In this document: positions 22,480 through 33,778 of the stretch, one piece after another
Layout of the letters: each line of letters starts with the position of its first letter
How positions within the stretch are numbered: position 1 is the stretch's first letter
Source of the DNA: Bryoerythrophyllum caledonicum
Taxonomy: Eukaryota; Streptophyta; Bryopsida; Pottiales; Pottiaceae
DNA length: 64,000 nucleotides
Direction: 5' to 3'
NCBI GenBank assembly: GCA_963971425.1
Contig: OZ020517.1
Location: 11,596,501-11,660,500, forward strand
Notes under the pieces: generated by a model
Databases searched by the model: none
Seen by the model: only the letters and a program-made list of their open reading frames with translations
What the model was told of the DNA's origin: nothing
Program-made: the position numbers and the translations under genes

Positions 22480-24480
22480 CAATTGATTAAGTGTCTGAGT
22501 GCTAATCTCTACTTTTGACACACTAGATTCTCCTAATTTCTTCTTGCTACCACCACTATTCATGTCCCATGTCCTCAATACAATCACTCCCACGCTCCAC
22601 CACTACTTCTCTCAAAGTTCAAGGATCACAGAAAACTCTAGTGCAGATATAGAAGTTTTGAGCAACGCCCACAAAACCCTAGTATGAATATAGTAATGTC
22701 GCGGTTACACCCATTTCTGCAACATGATCTTTCTCAAGTAACAAACAAGTTTACAACACTTATAACCTACATAATAGTCAAGTCCATGCTACTCTTGAAG
22801 AGTTGAAGCATGACCACGATAAGGTTGGGTGTACAACACCCTCACATCTTTACGTGGGAGACTCAACTTGAGAAAGATGAGTCTCCCTCAACCACACTTG
22901 GAGGTCATTTGGGCTCGAAGTCCCAAAGTGAGGTGTCAAAGACACCACCGTTGATTTAGCCGTCACATGGTACCAACTCTAACCCGAATCACTTATTAGA
23001 ACTAAATTGTACGCCTTCATGTAATTCCACAACTTCCTAAGTGGTTTCTAACCGGAAACCACCTACACAAACGCCTCCATGCACCGATCCTGACAAATGT
23101 AAATCTCCAATTTATGTAGAAACTCAAATTACTCTCATCCACACTATATTTTGAGAACAATGTAGTATAGATAGTTGTGCTCTTAGTCAAAATCTTGTTC
23201 AAAGGTAATAAGTTATTGCATTACCAATCAATTAGTATGATTAGACTAAATATCATTATTTGTGTAGTTACAACTAATCTGTGCAATACTCACGGTCTGT
23301 CTGCACTTGGTGTTGGAGTGGTGTTAAAACATTTGCATCCGGCGCCCCAATGGACACGCCAACAAGAGAAAGATGTGTCGGATTCCCTTGGGAGCTTTCT
23401 ACCACACATAGATTTCATCCCGCCAGAGATATGGAGACGCCAGAGATATGGAGACGCCAAAATATGGAGTTTTCACTTCAACTTGGTGTGAGCTTTGAAT
23501 AAATGCCATAGTTGTCTGGATAGGTGGTCAATGAAAAAATTATTGGATGATTTGGTGAGCTGGTGGCCCGTTAGTTGATCATGTCACATTGTGACAAATG
23601 GACTAGGATATTTGAGACATGAAATGTTAACGTGATGGCCGTGTGCTAATATTGGGCAAAAGTTTATTTGTCCCTCCAAATAGCGTGACTCCAATTTATT
23701 AGATGGGCTCTGCATTGTGAGGAGCGATGTGGATGCTCTTATTAGAACAAATTAGCCGTCAAATGTTTGTACAACAAATCATCTGGTGACCCAATTCTCC
23801 TGCAACTAAGAACATGTTTTAAGAATGTTTTGTTACAAAATTCCTCCAAGGAGACTCTTGGAAATACGAACAACTATGGATGGCCAAGAAAACAGCTGAA
23901 TTGTATACGACCACAATTCAATTTTGCCGGCAAAAATCAAATTGGCAAAGGAGAATGTGGGCACACAAGGATTGCGGGGTTGATCTCGACAACCTAACGG
24001 TAATGCATCTGCTACTACTTCTCGAAAATAACTATGGCCATGCAAATTGGGTCGATTCATCTTTAACCTTTTAAGGACGACAAAACTTTGGCTTTTGGAA
24101 GATTCTACGAGTATCATAGATTTAATAAAACATCATCAAGGTAGCGGATGCATATTACTTTCCTTTGGTGCTTGCGCATCTTGAATTCTTCCAGGCCTAA
24201 TGTCAATATTCCATTTTTGGGTCATTTGGGCACGTTAATACTTATAGCAAGCGATTAAAGACACCTCCATGGGAAATTTGAATTGTGACATAGAGGCAGA
24301 GTAAGATGAGCATCTATTTGAACCAACGCCACGAAAAACGGTACAAGCATTGGTGAGCTACAGTGATTTTCATAAAGTGGGGTCCCAAAGAAATGTACCT
24401 TATTTATAAATGTTGTTATGCAAGATCTATTACATTTATAGATTCTCCGAGGCCTTCTGAGTTCATCTGCTTTGATCCTT
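22480..24480. other. Spacer, nothing recognised
   Basis: Two kilobases without a recognised gene. A 5' LTR of the gypsy copy would be expected here, but no match to the 3' LTR is seen. A 19-bp unit 'cgccagagatatggaga' is duplicated near 23421-23458. Open frames are under 105 codons without domains. Confidence 0.45.
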
Positions 24481-24489
24481 TAGAGCCGA

Positions 24490-24630
24490 TGGAGCTCTTA
24501 AGGCATGAGAGAATCTATGAGTGTTATTGATCATGCACAATATCATCTAAACAGAAGATACATTTCATCGTGACCTCACTTCACTGAAACCATTGAAGCT
24601 CGCCAATGGTTGCATCGATCTTAGTGGCGT
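24490..24630 (+). repeat. Dispersed repeat shared with 7920-8070
   Basis: Same ordered phrases as at 7920-8070, including 'gatacatttcatcgtga' and 'cattgaagctcgccaatg'. Confidence 0.45.
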
Positions 24631-24756
24631 TGGTTCCGATAGATGCTCATCTTGCTTTGCTTCTAATCTTTCTTCAAATTTTGCCTCGGAGGTGGCTTAT
24701 AGCAATTGCTTTAGAGGTAAATCTTCCAAAAAAAACCGAAAAATGATCACTCCTCC

Positions 24757-25881
24757 TTAACTCCTAAAGTTCCTGTCACCTCGTTGCTAGTCCAAAACTG
24801 CCGCTGTCAAAATGAACCACAAAAATTATTTTATTAAGGAATATTTTGGACTTTTAACCGTAAGATCTTCAAATAGACTCTTATATATACATGTGCCACC
24901 TTTTTTTGGATGCAATCCACTACAAGGATATGAAGATTATGGCGTTTGAAGTGCAAGAAATAGTTTGATTTGCCCCTTGCCCGGCAAAGTCAGCCCACTT
25001 TGACTTCGCATATCTTGTATTTTTTACACCAAAGTGTATTCGGAACCATTACCAATATGATTCATATGATGTTAGCTAATTGTGTGCAAAATTTCAGTTC
25101 ATTACAAAGAGTGAAGCATGTTGAAACAAATAGTTTGATGCTTGGGGGGTACAAAAACGTCACAATGACTTCAAAAATGGAGTGGAAATGATTGTTGCAT
25201 CCCAACAATTAAAACTTGTCATTCTATTTTTCACTCATTCAGAATAAAGAATTGGATAGAAATAGTAAAATTTCTAATTCTAAACAGTTTATTGAATTAT
25301 CCAAGCAATTTTTGGGAGGGCAGTCTTTGAAAATGGGTCTTGTTCATCAAGTGTTGGGCCACGTCATTTCACCTACTTTTCTTAAAAGTCAAGGCCGTTT
25401 AACTTTTCTTCACACGAGGGAAAAAAAAACTCAATATGGCAAGCTAGTGCTCGTCACTCCGCGGGTTCTGCAAATAGCTAACGGGCCCAGTCCAATTTCA
25501 ACTTTTTTTAAATTCCTTAAAGGATTTTCTTGACTTTTATGAAAGGCATCTTTCAAGGTTCTTCTCCCACCCTTGCCACACCCTTCCTCCACCCTTTGTG
25601 CCCCTATTTACTGCCCCTCTTTGACACTTGTATGTCATTAGTTCACATAACTGCCTAGGCTGCCCAACGTCCCCATATCTGACTTCAAAGGCCAATAACT
25701 TTCAAACTATGAGTTCAAAGAAAAAAGAAAAAAGAAAAAAGAAAAAGAAACCCTTACAAAGCTTGTATGAGGGACAATCCAAAGTTCAAAAAATAAAATA
25801 AAAATTTATTGATTTATTTTTAGAAACTTGCCCATAATCAAAATCGTTCCTCCTAGGGACACTTGGTCCTTTAGGGGTTAA
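24757..25881 (+). mobile_element. piggyBac-like TTAA element, copy 4
   Basis: Starts TTAACTCCTAAAGTTCCTG and ends GGTCCTTTAGGGGTTAA. Interior phrases 'gctagtccaaaactgccgctg', 'taaccgtaagatct' and 'aatccactac' follow copies 1 and 2, but the centre is expanded (1125 bp) with an A-rich 'aaaaaagaaaaaag' run at about 25710-25750. The 105-codon frame at 25216-25533 has no recognisable domain. Confidence 0.65.
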
Positions 25882-25901
25882 AGGGTTAATTTCTATGACT
25901 A

Positions 25902-26117
25902 CACTAAATATTACTTTTAGAGTAGTGCCCAGTAAATGACTTGTAAATGCAATAGTTTTTACTCTTGATGCTAATTTTTACCAAGAGCACAACTTTGTAT
26001 AGTATTCAAATAAAAGGATCATTATAAACATAGTTGGTAAAAATATTCACTTGAAGTAAAAACTTATAGCATTTACAAGTCATTTACTGGGCGCTACACT
26101 AAAAGCGATATTTAGTG
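25902..26117. mobile_element. Foldback MITE flanked by TA
   Basis: The outer 65 bp of each side are near-perfect reverse complements, sharing CACTAAATAT, 'cccagtaaatgacttgtaaa' and 'agtttttact'. TA lies on both sides (25900-25901, 26118-26119). The 216-bp unit would fold into a long hairpin. Similar ends appear at 63250-63275, so the family is repeated. Confidence 0.65.
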
Positions 26118-26119
26118 TA

Positions 26120-26397
26120 CTGCAGAAAGAGTCACTAACTTGTTGATGGCTCTCCCCCATCCAGTGCAGAAATGACATTTCCTGCTTGGGGCTTTTATTT
26201 GAAGTGTGAGCATCTTGCTTTCAAAAGAAATAAATATGAAAATGAAAAAGCAAGCTGCTGCCATTAATCGGAGCTTGCAAACATGATCTATTTCAAAGCA
26301 TGCCAAGGCGCTGTATCCTGTACTCTCATCTGGTTGATAACCAAGTGATACCTAGGAAATATCTTGGTGGTAATACTGCGCATGGATGGTTGCCTCC
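26120..26397. other. Spacer
   Basis: No feature recognised. Confidence 0.35.
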
Positions 26398-26399
26398 TA

Positions 26400-27647
26400 C
26401 AGTCTAAACTCTATATATGTTATAGGTTGGGAACAAAAAAATTATAACATGTATAGAGTTGTAACATGTAATACATATAGAATTCATTACCAATAAATTA
26501 TAATTAATAACATTTATGAAAATAACACTATAAGGCTTCAATTTGAAATATATAACGTTTTTAAAAATAAATGATGAAAGTACAAAAGATATAAAACATG
26601 ATTCAACTAAGCTAAGTCAAAGAAATAATCTATAATATCACAGTTTGACAAGATTCTTTCAACCAAGCCAATTGAACGAAAGAATCCACAGTAGTTTGAC
26701 GTGAATCTTCCGAATGCAAAAATAAAATTTTCTTTTGAAGTGCTTGAATGTCCCTGATATTTGATAGAACATCATTTGGTCTTTGCTCCAAGAACTTCTT
26801 CAAAGTCTTAAGTGTACTTTCAACAGTTCCACAACCTCTTCTACCGCATCAACCAGAATGATCTCATCTGCATCAATTTCTTGCTATTCAAAGGAAAGCA
26901 TGTCCAAAATCTAGTGCCGAAAATACTTCAAGTGTTTGGTGCACAAAGAACCATGAATGGTTGGTGCCGTGGCTCGTAGTTGGTGTCGGGTGCTTGGTGC
27001 AGTGAAGTAAAACCGTGAGCTAGAGCCGTGGATTGCAATTGTGGACTCCGTGCTGAAAACCCAAAAACCCAAACTGATGTCACGCTCGAGCTAGACTCAT
27101 TACCAAAAACCCAAGACCCAAACTGGGAGCTTGGTGCCCAACATTTTTTTGCAATTGTGTTGTGTGATCCCAAATCCCAATGCCTAATCCGAACAATGCA
27201 GTTGTCAATCCCTGTTCGATGCATGTCCCCTCAAACTCCACCCCAGTCCGTTCATACATTCTTCCACCTTAAATCTCTTTGGCCACCTCTAGATCTAGTT
27301 AGACCCCTCGCCTTGAACCTCTCTCGCCCTCTACCCGGAAGTGCACAAACCCCTTGCTCCTAGTGCATAGTTATAAGATTCTACTAATAAGGAAGAATCC
27401 ATGAGTTATCCAAAAGGTATGGTTTAAATGCATAAAGAAGTATATAATATTATGGCTCTCATATATGATCATGTTTCTTTCCCAACTTTAACCCTAATAG
27501 AAGTGAGATTGACAAAAGAGGGAGCGAAGCATGTAATAACACTTAACATACAACACTTTTTAGTGTTAATTTGGTCGGGAGCAAAGTTTTCATAACATAT
27601 ATGAGATTATAACACTTACAGAGGTAACATATACAGAGTTTTGACCA
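26400..27647 (-). mobile_element. pogo/Tigger-like DNA transposon, decayed
   Basis: The left end reads CAGTCTAAACTCTATATATG after TA. The right end, reversed, reads TGGTCAAAACTCTGTATATG followed by TA. CAGT-type ends with TA duplication fit the pogo branch of Tc1/mariner. A transposase tail remnant on the minus strand (26640-26900) supports this. At 1248 bp most of the coding region has been lost. Confidence 0.5.
26640..26900 (-). pseudogene. pogo/Tigger transposase C-terminal remnant
   Basis: On the minus strand, one frame reads QEIDADEIILVDAVEEVVE and, after a one-base frame change, TVESTLKTLKKFLEQRP followed by a stretch ending SRQTTVDSF. Tigger, CENP-B-like and pogo proteins end in a similar way, with a helical 'ALKAL..FLEQ' stretch and a final KQTTIxSFF motif. 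Only the tail is present and the DDE catalytic domain is not seen. Confidence 0.45.
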
Positions 27648-27649
27648 TA

Positions 27650-28020
27650 CCGTATCCCATCGGTAGGCATCATGTGGACGTCCGTTATTCACATACCTCA
27701 TTTTTTTACCACTTCTAAAAAGACACTAGAATATCCTCACTTAAGGAAAGATTCTCGGATCATGAATTGGGTGGTAAGTATGAAGAATTGCATTTCCATA
27801 AAGTTTTGTCATGTGTAAGAATGGACAATCCAAAACCGACCAGCCACCCAATACCGCTTCATTCTTAGATCCATCCAAGAAATGTAGTTAATCTATACAT
27901 GACTTATGCGTTGACCAATGAGATTATCAATGATGTGATGACATGCTACACCCCTGTTGGAATCTAGGAAGGGTATAGAAGGAAGCGATGTTGGATTGCC
28001 AGTTAATTTTGGAATGTCCT
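27650..28020. other. Spacer
   Basis: Nothing recognised between the pogo-like and Tc1 elements. Confidence 0.35.
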
Positions 28021-28026
28021 ACAGTA

Positions 28027-28606
28027 CAGTGGAGTGACACCCAAATTGGCACCTTGTGCAATTCCAGGGATAGTGCCCACACTGCTGCCAACTTTGACAC
28101 CCTCCCGAGCGCTGGAAAATTGTTATATACACATGAAATTTTAGACACAAAATCATTGTTATGTTGACAACATGTGTACCAAATTTCAAAGCTAGAAGAT
28201 TGATACAAAAAAAGATATTCAAGATTTACTAACAAGGGGTAGCTGTAAGAAATGTTTCACAACTGCCAACTTTGACACCCTCCCAAGGATTAAAGAATTT
28301 TTTTTTTCACATGAAATTTTTGGAGTAGAAATATATTTATGTTGTTTACACATGTGAATAAATTCAAGTCCAAAAGACCCACAAAAAAAATGATAATCCA
28401 AATCTACCAACAGGTGTAGTTGTGAGAAACAAAGGGGAGAATTGTTTCACAACTTCCAACTTTGACAGCCTCCCTAGGGCTGAGAATCTGTTATTTCAAT
28501 ATGAAATTTTTGTCACATGATCTTTATGATGCTGATCATATGTATGAAAATTTTCAAGGCCAAAAGATACACAAAAAAATAGTTATTTTAAATCTACCAA
28601 CGTGTA
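28027..28606 (+). repeat. Left terminal inverted repeat with three internal subrepeats
   Basis: The phrase CAACTTTGAC followed by A-C/G-CCTCC starts at 28088, 28267 and 28457, giving three degenerate units of about 180-190 bp. Each ends in a 'gattta.taaca.gtg' and 'tgtgagaaa' type stretch. Repeated subunits in long ends may offer several transposase binding sites (inference). Confidence 0.8.
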
Positions 28607-29648
28607 TGTCCTCCATTAGCATCAATCACTGCTTGTAACCTAGAGGGCATAGAATGACATAATTGAAGGAGCTTTGTTTCACTAATTGACTTCCACTCTA
28701 TTTCAAGAACTACCTTCAATCCATCTATGTTTCTAGGACATGCCTTGTTACGTTGTACTACATCTTTTAGAATCTTTCTCAATTGGATTGAGATCGGGAG
28801 AGTTTGCAGGCCTTTCAAGAAGGCGCAATTGTCTCCATTCTTCACATATTTTGCTAGGATGGACGGGTGCGCCATCTTCCATGAGCACTGCATGTGGAAC
28901 TTTAACCATGAAATGAAATAATTCCCCTTCGTAAACCACTTCCACAAAATCCTTTGTAGAGCATCGATCTTTAAGCATAAAAACAAGTTTTGACTTTTGG
29001 CCTCTAGCAAATGCGCCCCAAATCATCAAGGAAGTCCGTCTACTTTTAAAAGTATGAACTATACAATTTGATGAATACCGCTCATATGTAGTTCTCCAAA
29101 CAAGAACTTGTCTCGAATTCTTCCCAATTTCAAAGGTAGATTCATCTATCCAAATAATACGCTCCCAATCTTCTGCGCTCCATCCACAGTACTTCTCAGC
29201 AAAAACCAGCGTTTGATATATGTGACGAGGTGTCAAAAAGGGTTTTTTGACTGCAATTCGACTGAAAATGCCACTTCTATATAAGAGCCTTTGAATGGTA
29301 CGTCCACACACTGGAGTAGGGCATATACTAGCAATCTTTGATACTGACAAGGGCAAACACTAGCAATCTCTGATACTGACAAGGGCATACACTAGCAATC
29401 TCTGATACTGACGCGCAACAGTTATTTTTTGAGAAACGCAAAATACTACGTACATCTCTATCACTAAGTTTTGTAGTGTGACTTCCACCACAAGGTTCGT
29501 GCTTGTAAGTTCTATTTTCTCTAAATTTTTTCACCAACCTTTTAATTGTTCTAACGGAAACTTGGATAGTGGCTGCAATTTGAATTTGAGTACTCCCTCC
29601 CTCACTCATACCTATAATATGTCCACGAATTTCATCGGAAATTGCCAT
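28594..29648 (-). pseudogene. Tc1-like DDE transposase, inactivated
   Basis: The N-terminal frame 29328-29648 starts MAISDEIRGHIIGMSEGG, a helix-turn-helix DNA-binding region, with a second HTH-like stretch. The frame 28748-29356 carries the DDE domain: WIDEST (first D), MEDGAPVH (second D) and NSPDLNPIE (final E), with the familiar SPDLNPIE tail of Tc1 enzymes (DD-x34-E class). Two breaks are visible. A 32-bp unit is present three times at 29319-29412, adding a net frameshift of one base after the HTH region. Near 28780 the reading frame changes again after NPIEK, with the last part (to 28594) in the frame ending GGHTRW. The enzyme would cut and paste the element at TA sites. Confidence 0.85.
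29319..29412. repeat. 32-bp tandem triplication inside transposase gene
   Basis: GGGCA-A-AC-ACTAGCAATC units start at 29319, 29351 and 29383. Two extra units add 64 bp, which is not a multiple of three, so the triplication breaks the reading frame. Confidence 0.85.
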
Positions 29649-30207
29649 CTGAAATATGTTGAACTTTCGTTTACTAGGCTAACATAACCTTAAACTCTCA
29701 TTAACAACATTAACAATCTTATACAGAATCAACCACTCAATCACAACATTTAGTCCATTAGGCATAACCAAATGCACAACATTCAGCCTATTAAGAACAA
29801 CCACATATACATCACTCAACATGCATAAGCAAGCATGACTAAATTACTCATGAATCACATCACTCATACAACACATCACTCCATGTCTCACACATAACAC
29901 ATTCTTTCTCTCTGCTCTCACCATTACTCCAACATCCAATGATCACAAATCACATGCAACATTCCCTTAAGTTTACACAATAGTGTTCAATTGATATTTA
30001 GAGGGGGAAACTTCGTCATGCGTGTATGATGCAAGTGGTTTCTTCTTGATGTGACAACTCCACACTTCTACATTTGGATGTTACTGATTTTTCTTAGATG
30101 CATTTATGATTAGGCATTGTGTTAAATGGATAAGTTCAATGAGGAAGCATGAGGTGTCAAAGATATTTCAATATTTTCACCATGTCCTTGAATTGGTTAT
30201 TGTCATT

Positions 30208-30786
30208 ACACACGTTGGTAGATTTAAAATAACTATTTTCTTGTGTATCTTTTGGCCTTGAAAATTTTCATACATGTGATCAACATCATAAAGATCATGT
30301 GACAAAAATTTCATATTGAAATAACAGATTCTCAGCCCTAGGGAGGCTGTCAAAGTTGGAAGTTGTGAAACGATTCTCCCCTTTGTTTCTCACAACTACA
30401 CCTGTTGGTAGATTTGGATTATCATTTTTTTGTGGGTCTTTTGGACTTGAAATTTTTCACATGTGTAAACAACATAAAAATATTCCTACTCCAAAAATTT
30501 CATGTGAAAAAAATTTCCTTCAATCCTTGGGAGGGTGTTAAAGTTGGCAGTTGTGAAACATTTCTTACAGCTACCCCTTGTTAGTAAATCTTGAATATCT
30601 TTTTTTGTATCAATCTTCTAGCTATGAAATTTGGTACACATGTTTTCAACATAACAATGATTTTGTGTCTAAAATTTCATGTGTATATAACAATTTTCCA
30701 GCGTTCAGGAGGGTGTCAAAGTTGGCAGCAGTATGGGCACTATCCCTGGAATTGCACAAGATGCCAATTTGGGTGTCACCCCACTG
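30208..30786 (-). repeat. Right terminal inverted repeat of the Tc1 element
   Basis: Reverse complement of 28027-28606, including all three subrepeats. The ORFs here (30356-30877) are mirror images of those on the left and are not genes. Confidence 0.85.
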
Positions 30787-31308
30787 TACAACGGTTCCAC
30801 TTCTAGAGATTCCATCCATTTCATACATCATAAGTTATCCAAATTGGGGACATTTATCATTATCATTGATTTCCTAAATTGGCTAAAATCAGTTAAAAAA
30901 CCACAAGAACAACCGCGCTGCTACTAGTACACAATGGAAGACTGAAAAAATGAAAGAAATTCACCTAGAATTCAAACCAACATTAGAAATATTTTTCCAC
31001 CTTCTATGGCGATACCACAGGTATCACATGAGTACATCATGGATATTTTAGGATATCATCTAGATTAATCTCCATGTATGCTAGGATCACATTATTGACC
31101 CCGGTCAAGTGTTGCACCAAACCTTAGGCTCGGGAGGATTGAAGAGGGTAGGGACAAAACCGGCCCCTATTTTTTTTGTTGGAGGGGCCTCTATCTAATT
31201 AGATGGGGGGAGCTTCTAGGGTAGATTTGGGGCTGCTGGCTCCAAATTTGGCTAGAAAAGAATCCAAAGAAAACCTCTAGAAGCTCAAGAGTGAGAAGGC
31301 CATCAAAA

Positions 31309-31904
31309 GATATTGATAACAGTAGGGAGACGGAATATTGATAACAGTAGGGAGACGGAGCTGCCGAGCGAGTTCAAAGTGACCTGGAAACAAGGTATTT
31401 TCGGTCACAGGATTTCGAGAAAATTCATGGCTATTAGCAGGATCTGGCTCCTTTCGAGAGGCATTATCTTATGGCAGTTATGGTGCGAGAGAAACGACGT
31501 TGCGTTTAATGATACCAAGTGGAACACACAGAAGCTGAGGGCTAAAGTGTGGATTAGTTTGGTGGACTACGGGCGAGTGGCTTGGACCAAGACGGTGTCT
31601 AGAGGTTCTCAAGCCCCTGAGAAGAGCAAGAAATTTTCGAAGCGTTTCAAAGACCTTTGGTGCTGTAATGACGTTCTTGCTTCTTGGGTGGATATGAATC
31701 CTCAGTGGCACCTGTCTCCGTTCTCGTGTAGGTTGTTATCTAGTTCTAGTTCTAACCCCCCCACTAACATCTAACTCCGCCCCTGGCGTTTCCCGTCCTC
31801 ACCGGACCTGGTGGGGACTGCCGGGGCTTCTGTTTTTTCTTCCCCCTTTTTTTTCTTTCGCAGTGAAGGTTTCTTTGCTTGTGTCAAAAAAAAAGAAAAG
31901 AAAA
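31309..31904 (+). mobile_element. 5'-truncated LINE (non-LTR retrotransposon)
   Basis: Flanked by the direct repeat GCCATCAAAA (31299-31308 and 31905-31914) and ending in an A-rich tail after GCTTGTGTC. A 25-bp unit 'tattgataacagtagggaga..' is duplicated at the 5' border. The 3' end matches the short insert at 34704-34816. It is inserted in the MULE-like element, so it is younger. Confidence 0.8.
31313..31774 (+). pseudogene. LINE ORF2 C-terminal fragment
   Basis: The 153-codon frame contains a stretch (SRGIILWQLWCERNDVAFND) that matches the tail of plant-type LINE ORF2 proteins, where W-x-L-W-x-x-R-N-x-x-x-F-x follows reverse transcriptase. The start codon is spurious because the LINE is 5' truncated. 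RT itself is missing. Confidence 0.65.
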
Positions 31905-32060
31905 GCCATCAAAATGGACCCACAGAAGGCTGAGACTTGGTGCAACGCTTGACCGGGGTTAAATAAAGTGATCATGTATGATATGCTAGAATAGGTTATC
32001 TAACCAAACACCTTCAAGTTCCGGTTGTGGGATTTCTGCCAATTTCAGAATTTGATCACA

Positions 32061-33305
32061 AATCCTGACTTTGTGCCATTTTTTGGAAAAAAAAATCCCA
32101 AGTTTAGGAGGTGCGCATTTACAAGCAACTTCCGTGTGGATCCGAAGCACTTTCCAGGTAGATGTTTTTATATCATTCTGGAACTTTACAGGGATGTCCC
32201 AGGAGTAATTTTGGCTGCTATTTTGGGCCAAGGTTTGAACTTGTTCAACCTCCGAAGATGCTAACTACCAAATAATGAATTCCGGCCTGTTGCCCATGTT
32301 GGCAAGCATACACCAATCTGAAGCCTCACATATTTAGTGTCATCTGAGAGATTTTAGCAAATGGAAACCAACTTGTGGAAACCCCTTTCTTGGGGGGGGG
32401 GATACACAGCACAGGTCTTCCCGAAGGTGTGGCCCACCAACCGTAATTTTCCAGGTGTTTCTAATCACATGTTTTGCTGATGCATGTCCCTCATTTTGTG
32501 TAGTTTGCAATACAGTAAACACTCTTTTCCCAAGTCAACTCTCTGCAACAATCTGACTGACTATGGGAATTATTTACTGTATTACAGACATAAATTGATA
32601 GGTTTGGGTACTACCCTCTAGTTACTGGCTCTAAGTAAATTGATTCCCTCTGACCATGGAATGCTCAAAACTTCACCTTGACCTTGATAATGTCATGGTC
32701 CTGGTCAGTTGGATTGACACGGCAATCAAGAATTGACCTGTGATATTGTGAATTCTCCCCAACCCATGTAACATTGATGACTCATGAGTCATGAGAGTCC
32801 CTCACAGCAATCAAAGAAAGAGCTACGGCCACATTGCTACGGATTGTACCACTCTTTTCATCTTTGGAGCTTCGAAGTAGAGAGTAGATGAGAACAGCTT
32901 TGATACTCTTGAGCCCAAGTAAGGGGTATGGTAGAAAATGGATTTTACTGCCTGATGATGTCAGCAGTCAAATCTGGGTTGAAAGTCGTGGGGGAAAGGG
33001 TCAATTTGCAAAAGTACTTCATTGTCATGTCAGATGTGGCAGTTATCACTCCCACAAGAATATGCTTGCTTTGAAAGCAGGAACACCAAGTCTGCAAGGC
33101 AACATGATCCTGCTCCATAAAACTTCCACTTCCAATGCCAGCCCACTATCGCCCCAGAAACTCCAAAACTCCCTGCCACAATAATGCACACCCTGTAACA
33201 GTGTGTGGCCTTTTCATTGCTCACATCAAAGCCAACCGCCACACTAAGAGCATTGCCAGCAGTCTCCTAACAGGTTACAGAAAACATAGGGTAAATTTTG
33301 AAAGT
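32061..33305. other. Unassigned spacer
   Basis: A G run is present near 32391-32401. The 98-codon plus frame at 32888-33184 has no recognised domain. No RNA gene is recognised. Confidence 0.4.
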
Positions 33306-33311
33306 GCCTTA

Positions 33312-33775
33312 GAGCATCTCCACTCCTGGCGGGGAATTTTCCATGCCAAGGCGGAAAGACTTCTCCACGCCAGGGACGGTTTAGGTTTGACGTTTAGTGC
33401 CTCCACCACAAGCAGAGAAATTGAGGCAAACTCCAATTTGACGTAGTAGAACTCTGCACACAGTGAAGTTTGACTCCAAAAGTTCATGCAGTAAAGTTTG
33501 ACTTGCAGTAAACTCCTGTTCGACGCAGCCGTCAAATAACCTCACGCGACCGCCGCCAATGATACGACACCACATGTCATGAGGGGACCGGTGTATAGCC
33601 AACAACAAAAATTGCCGCACTCCCCCATCCAACGACATTTCTATGTGTGCTGCACCAAATAATCCAAATCTAGAAAACGGTCCCCGTTTTTAGGTCTCCT
33701 GGTGCGACTTTGTATCCCTGCTAAAACCCAAATTGGGTGATTATTCCGATTCTCTGTCTCCCCTTGGAGATGCTC
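33312..33775. mobile_element. PIF/Harbinger-type MITE with GAGCATCTCCA ends
   Basis: Starts GAGCATCTCCACTCC and ends TTGGAGATGCTC, flanked by TTA on both sides (33309-33311, 33776-33778). Ends beginning GAGCATCTCCA are widespread in plant MITEs. Its 464 bp are more GC-rich than the flanks. The 85-103 codon frames here cross the element and are not genes. Confidence 0.75.
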
Positions 33776-33778
33776 TTA

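Larger units (their letters stand above)
28027..30786 (-). mobile_element. Tc1/mariner element with 580-bp inverted repeats
   Basis: Starts CAGTGG and ends CCACTG, flanked by TA at 28025-28026 and 30787-30788, with GTGACACCCAAATTGGCA shared near both tips. The arms 28027-28606 and 30208-30786 are reverse complements over about 580 bp, far longer than the usual Tc1 or mariner ends. A broken DDE transposase lies between them on the minus strand. Total length is 2760 bp. Confidence 0.9.
31083..31973. mobile_element. MULE-like MITE carrying a nested LINE fragment
   Basis: The ends are inverted repeats: the left reads GATCACATTATTGACCCCGG and the right, reversed, reads GATCACTTTATTTAACCCCG, both followed by GTCAAG-GTTGCACCAA. 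The flanking 9-mers ATGTATGCT (31074-31082) and ATGTATGAT (31974-31982) differ at one base, consistent with the 9-bp duplications of Mutator-like elements. Interior text is shared with the element at 34341-34620. A LINE 3' end sits inside. Confidence 0.65.
30900..32060 (+). repeat. Dispersed repeat split by a MULE-like element
   Basis: The flanks 30900-31082 and 31974-32060 together match the uninterrupted copy at 14060-14330. The split point coincides with the ends of the inserted element. Confidence 0.6.

Noticed and set aside
22480..24480. A 5' LTR for gypsy copy G1.
   Set aside because: No match to the 215-bp 3' LTR sequence was visible in this stretch, so no LTR is claimed.
30356..30877. 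ORFs with lookalikes at 27927-28410 as a duplicated gene.
   Set aside because: They are mirror images within the two terminal inverted repeats of the Tc1 element.
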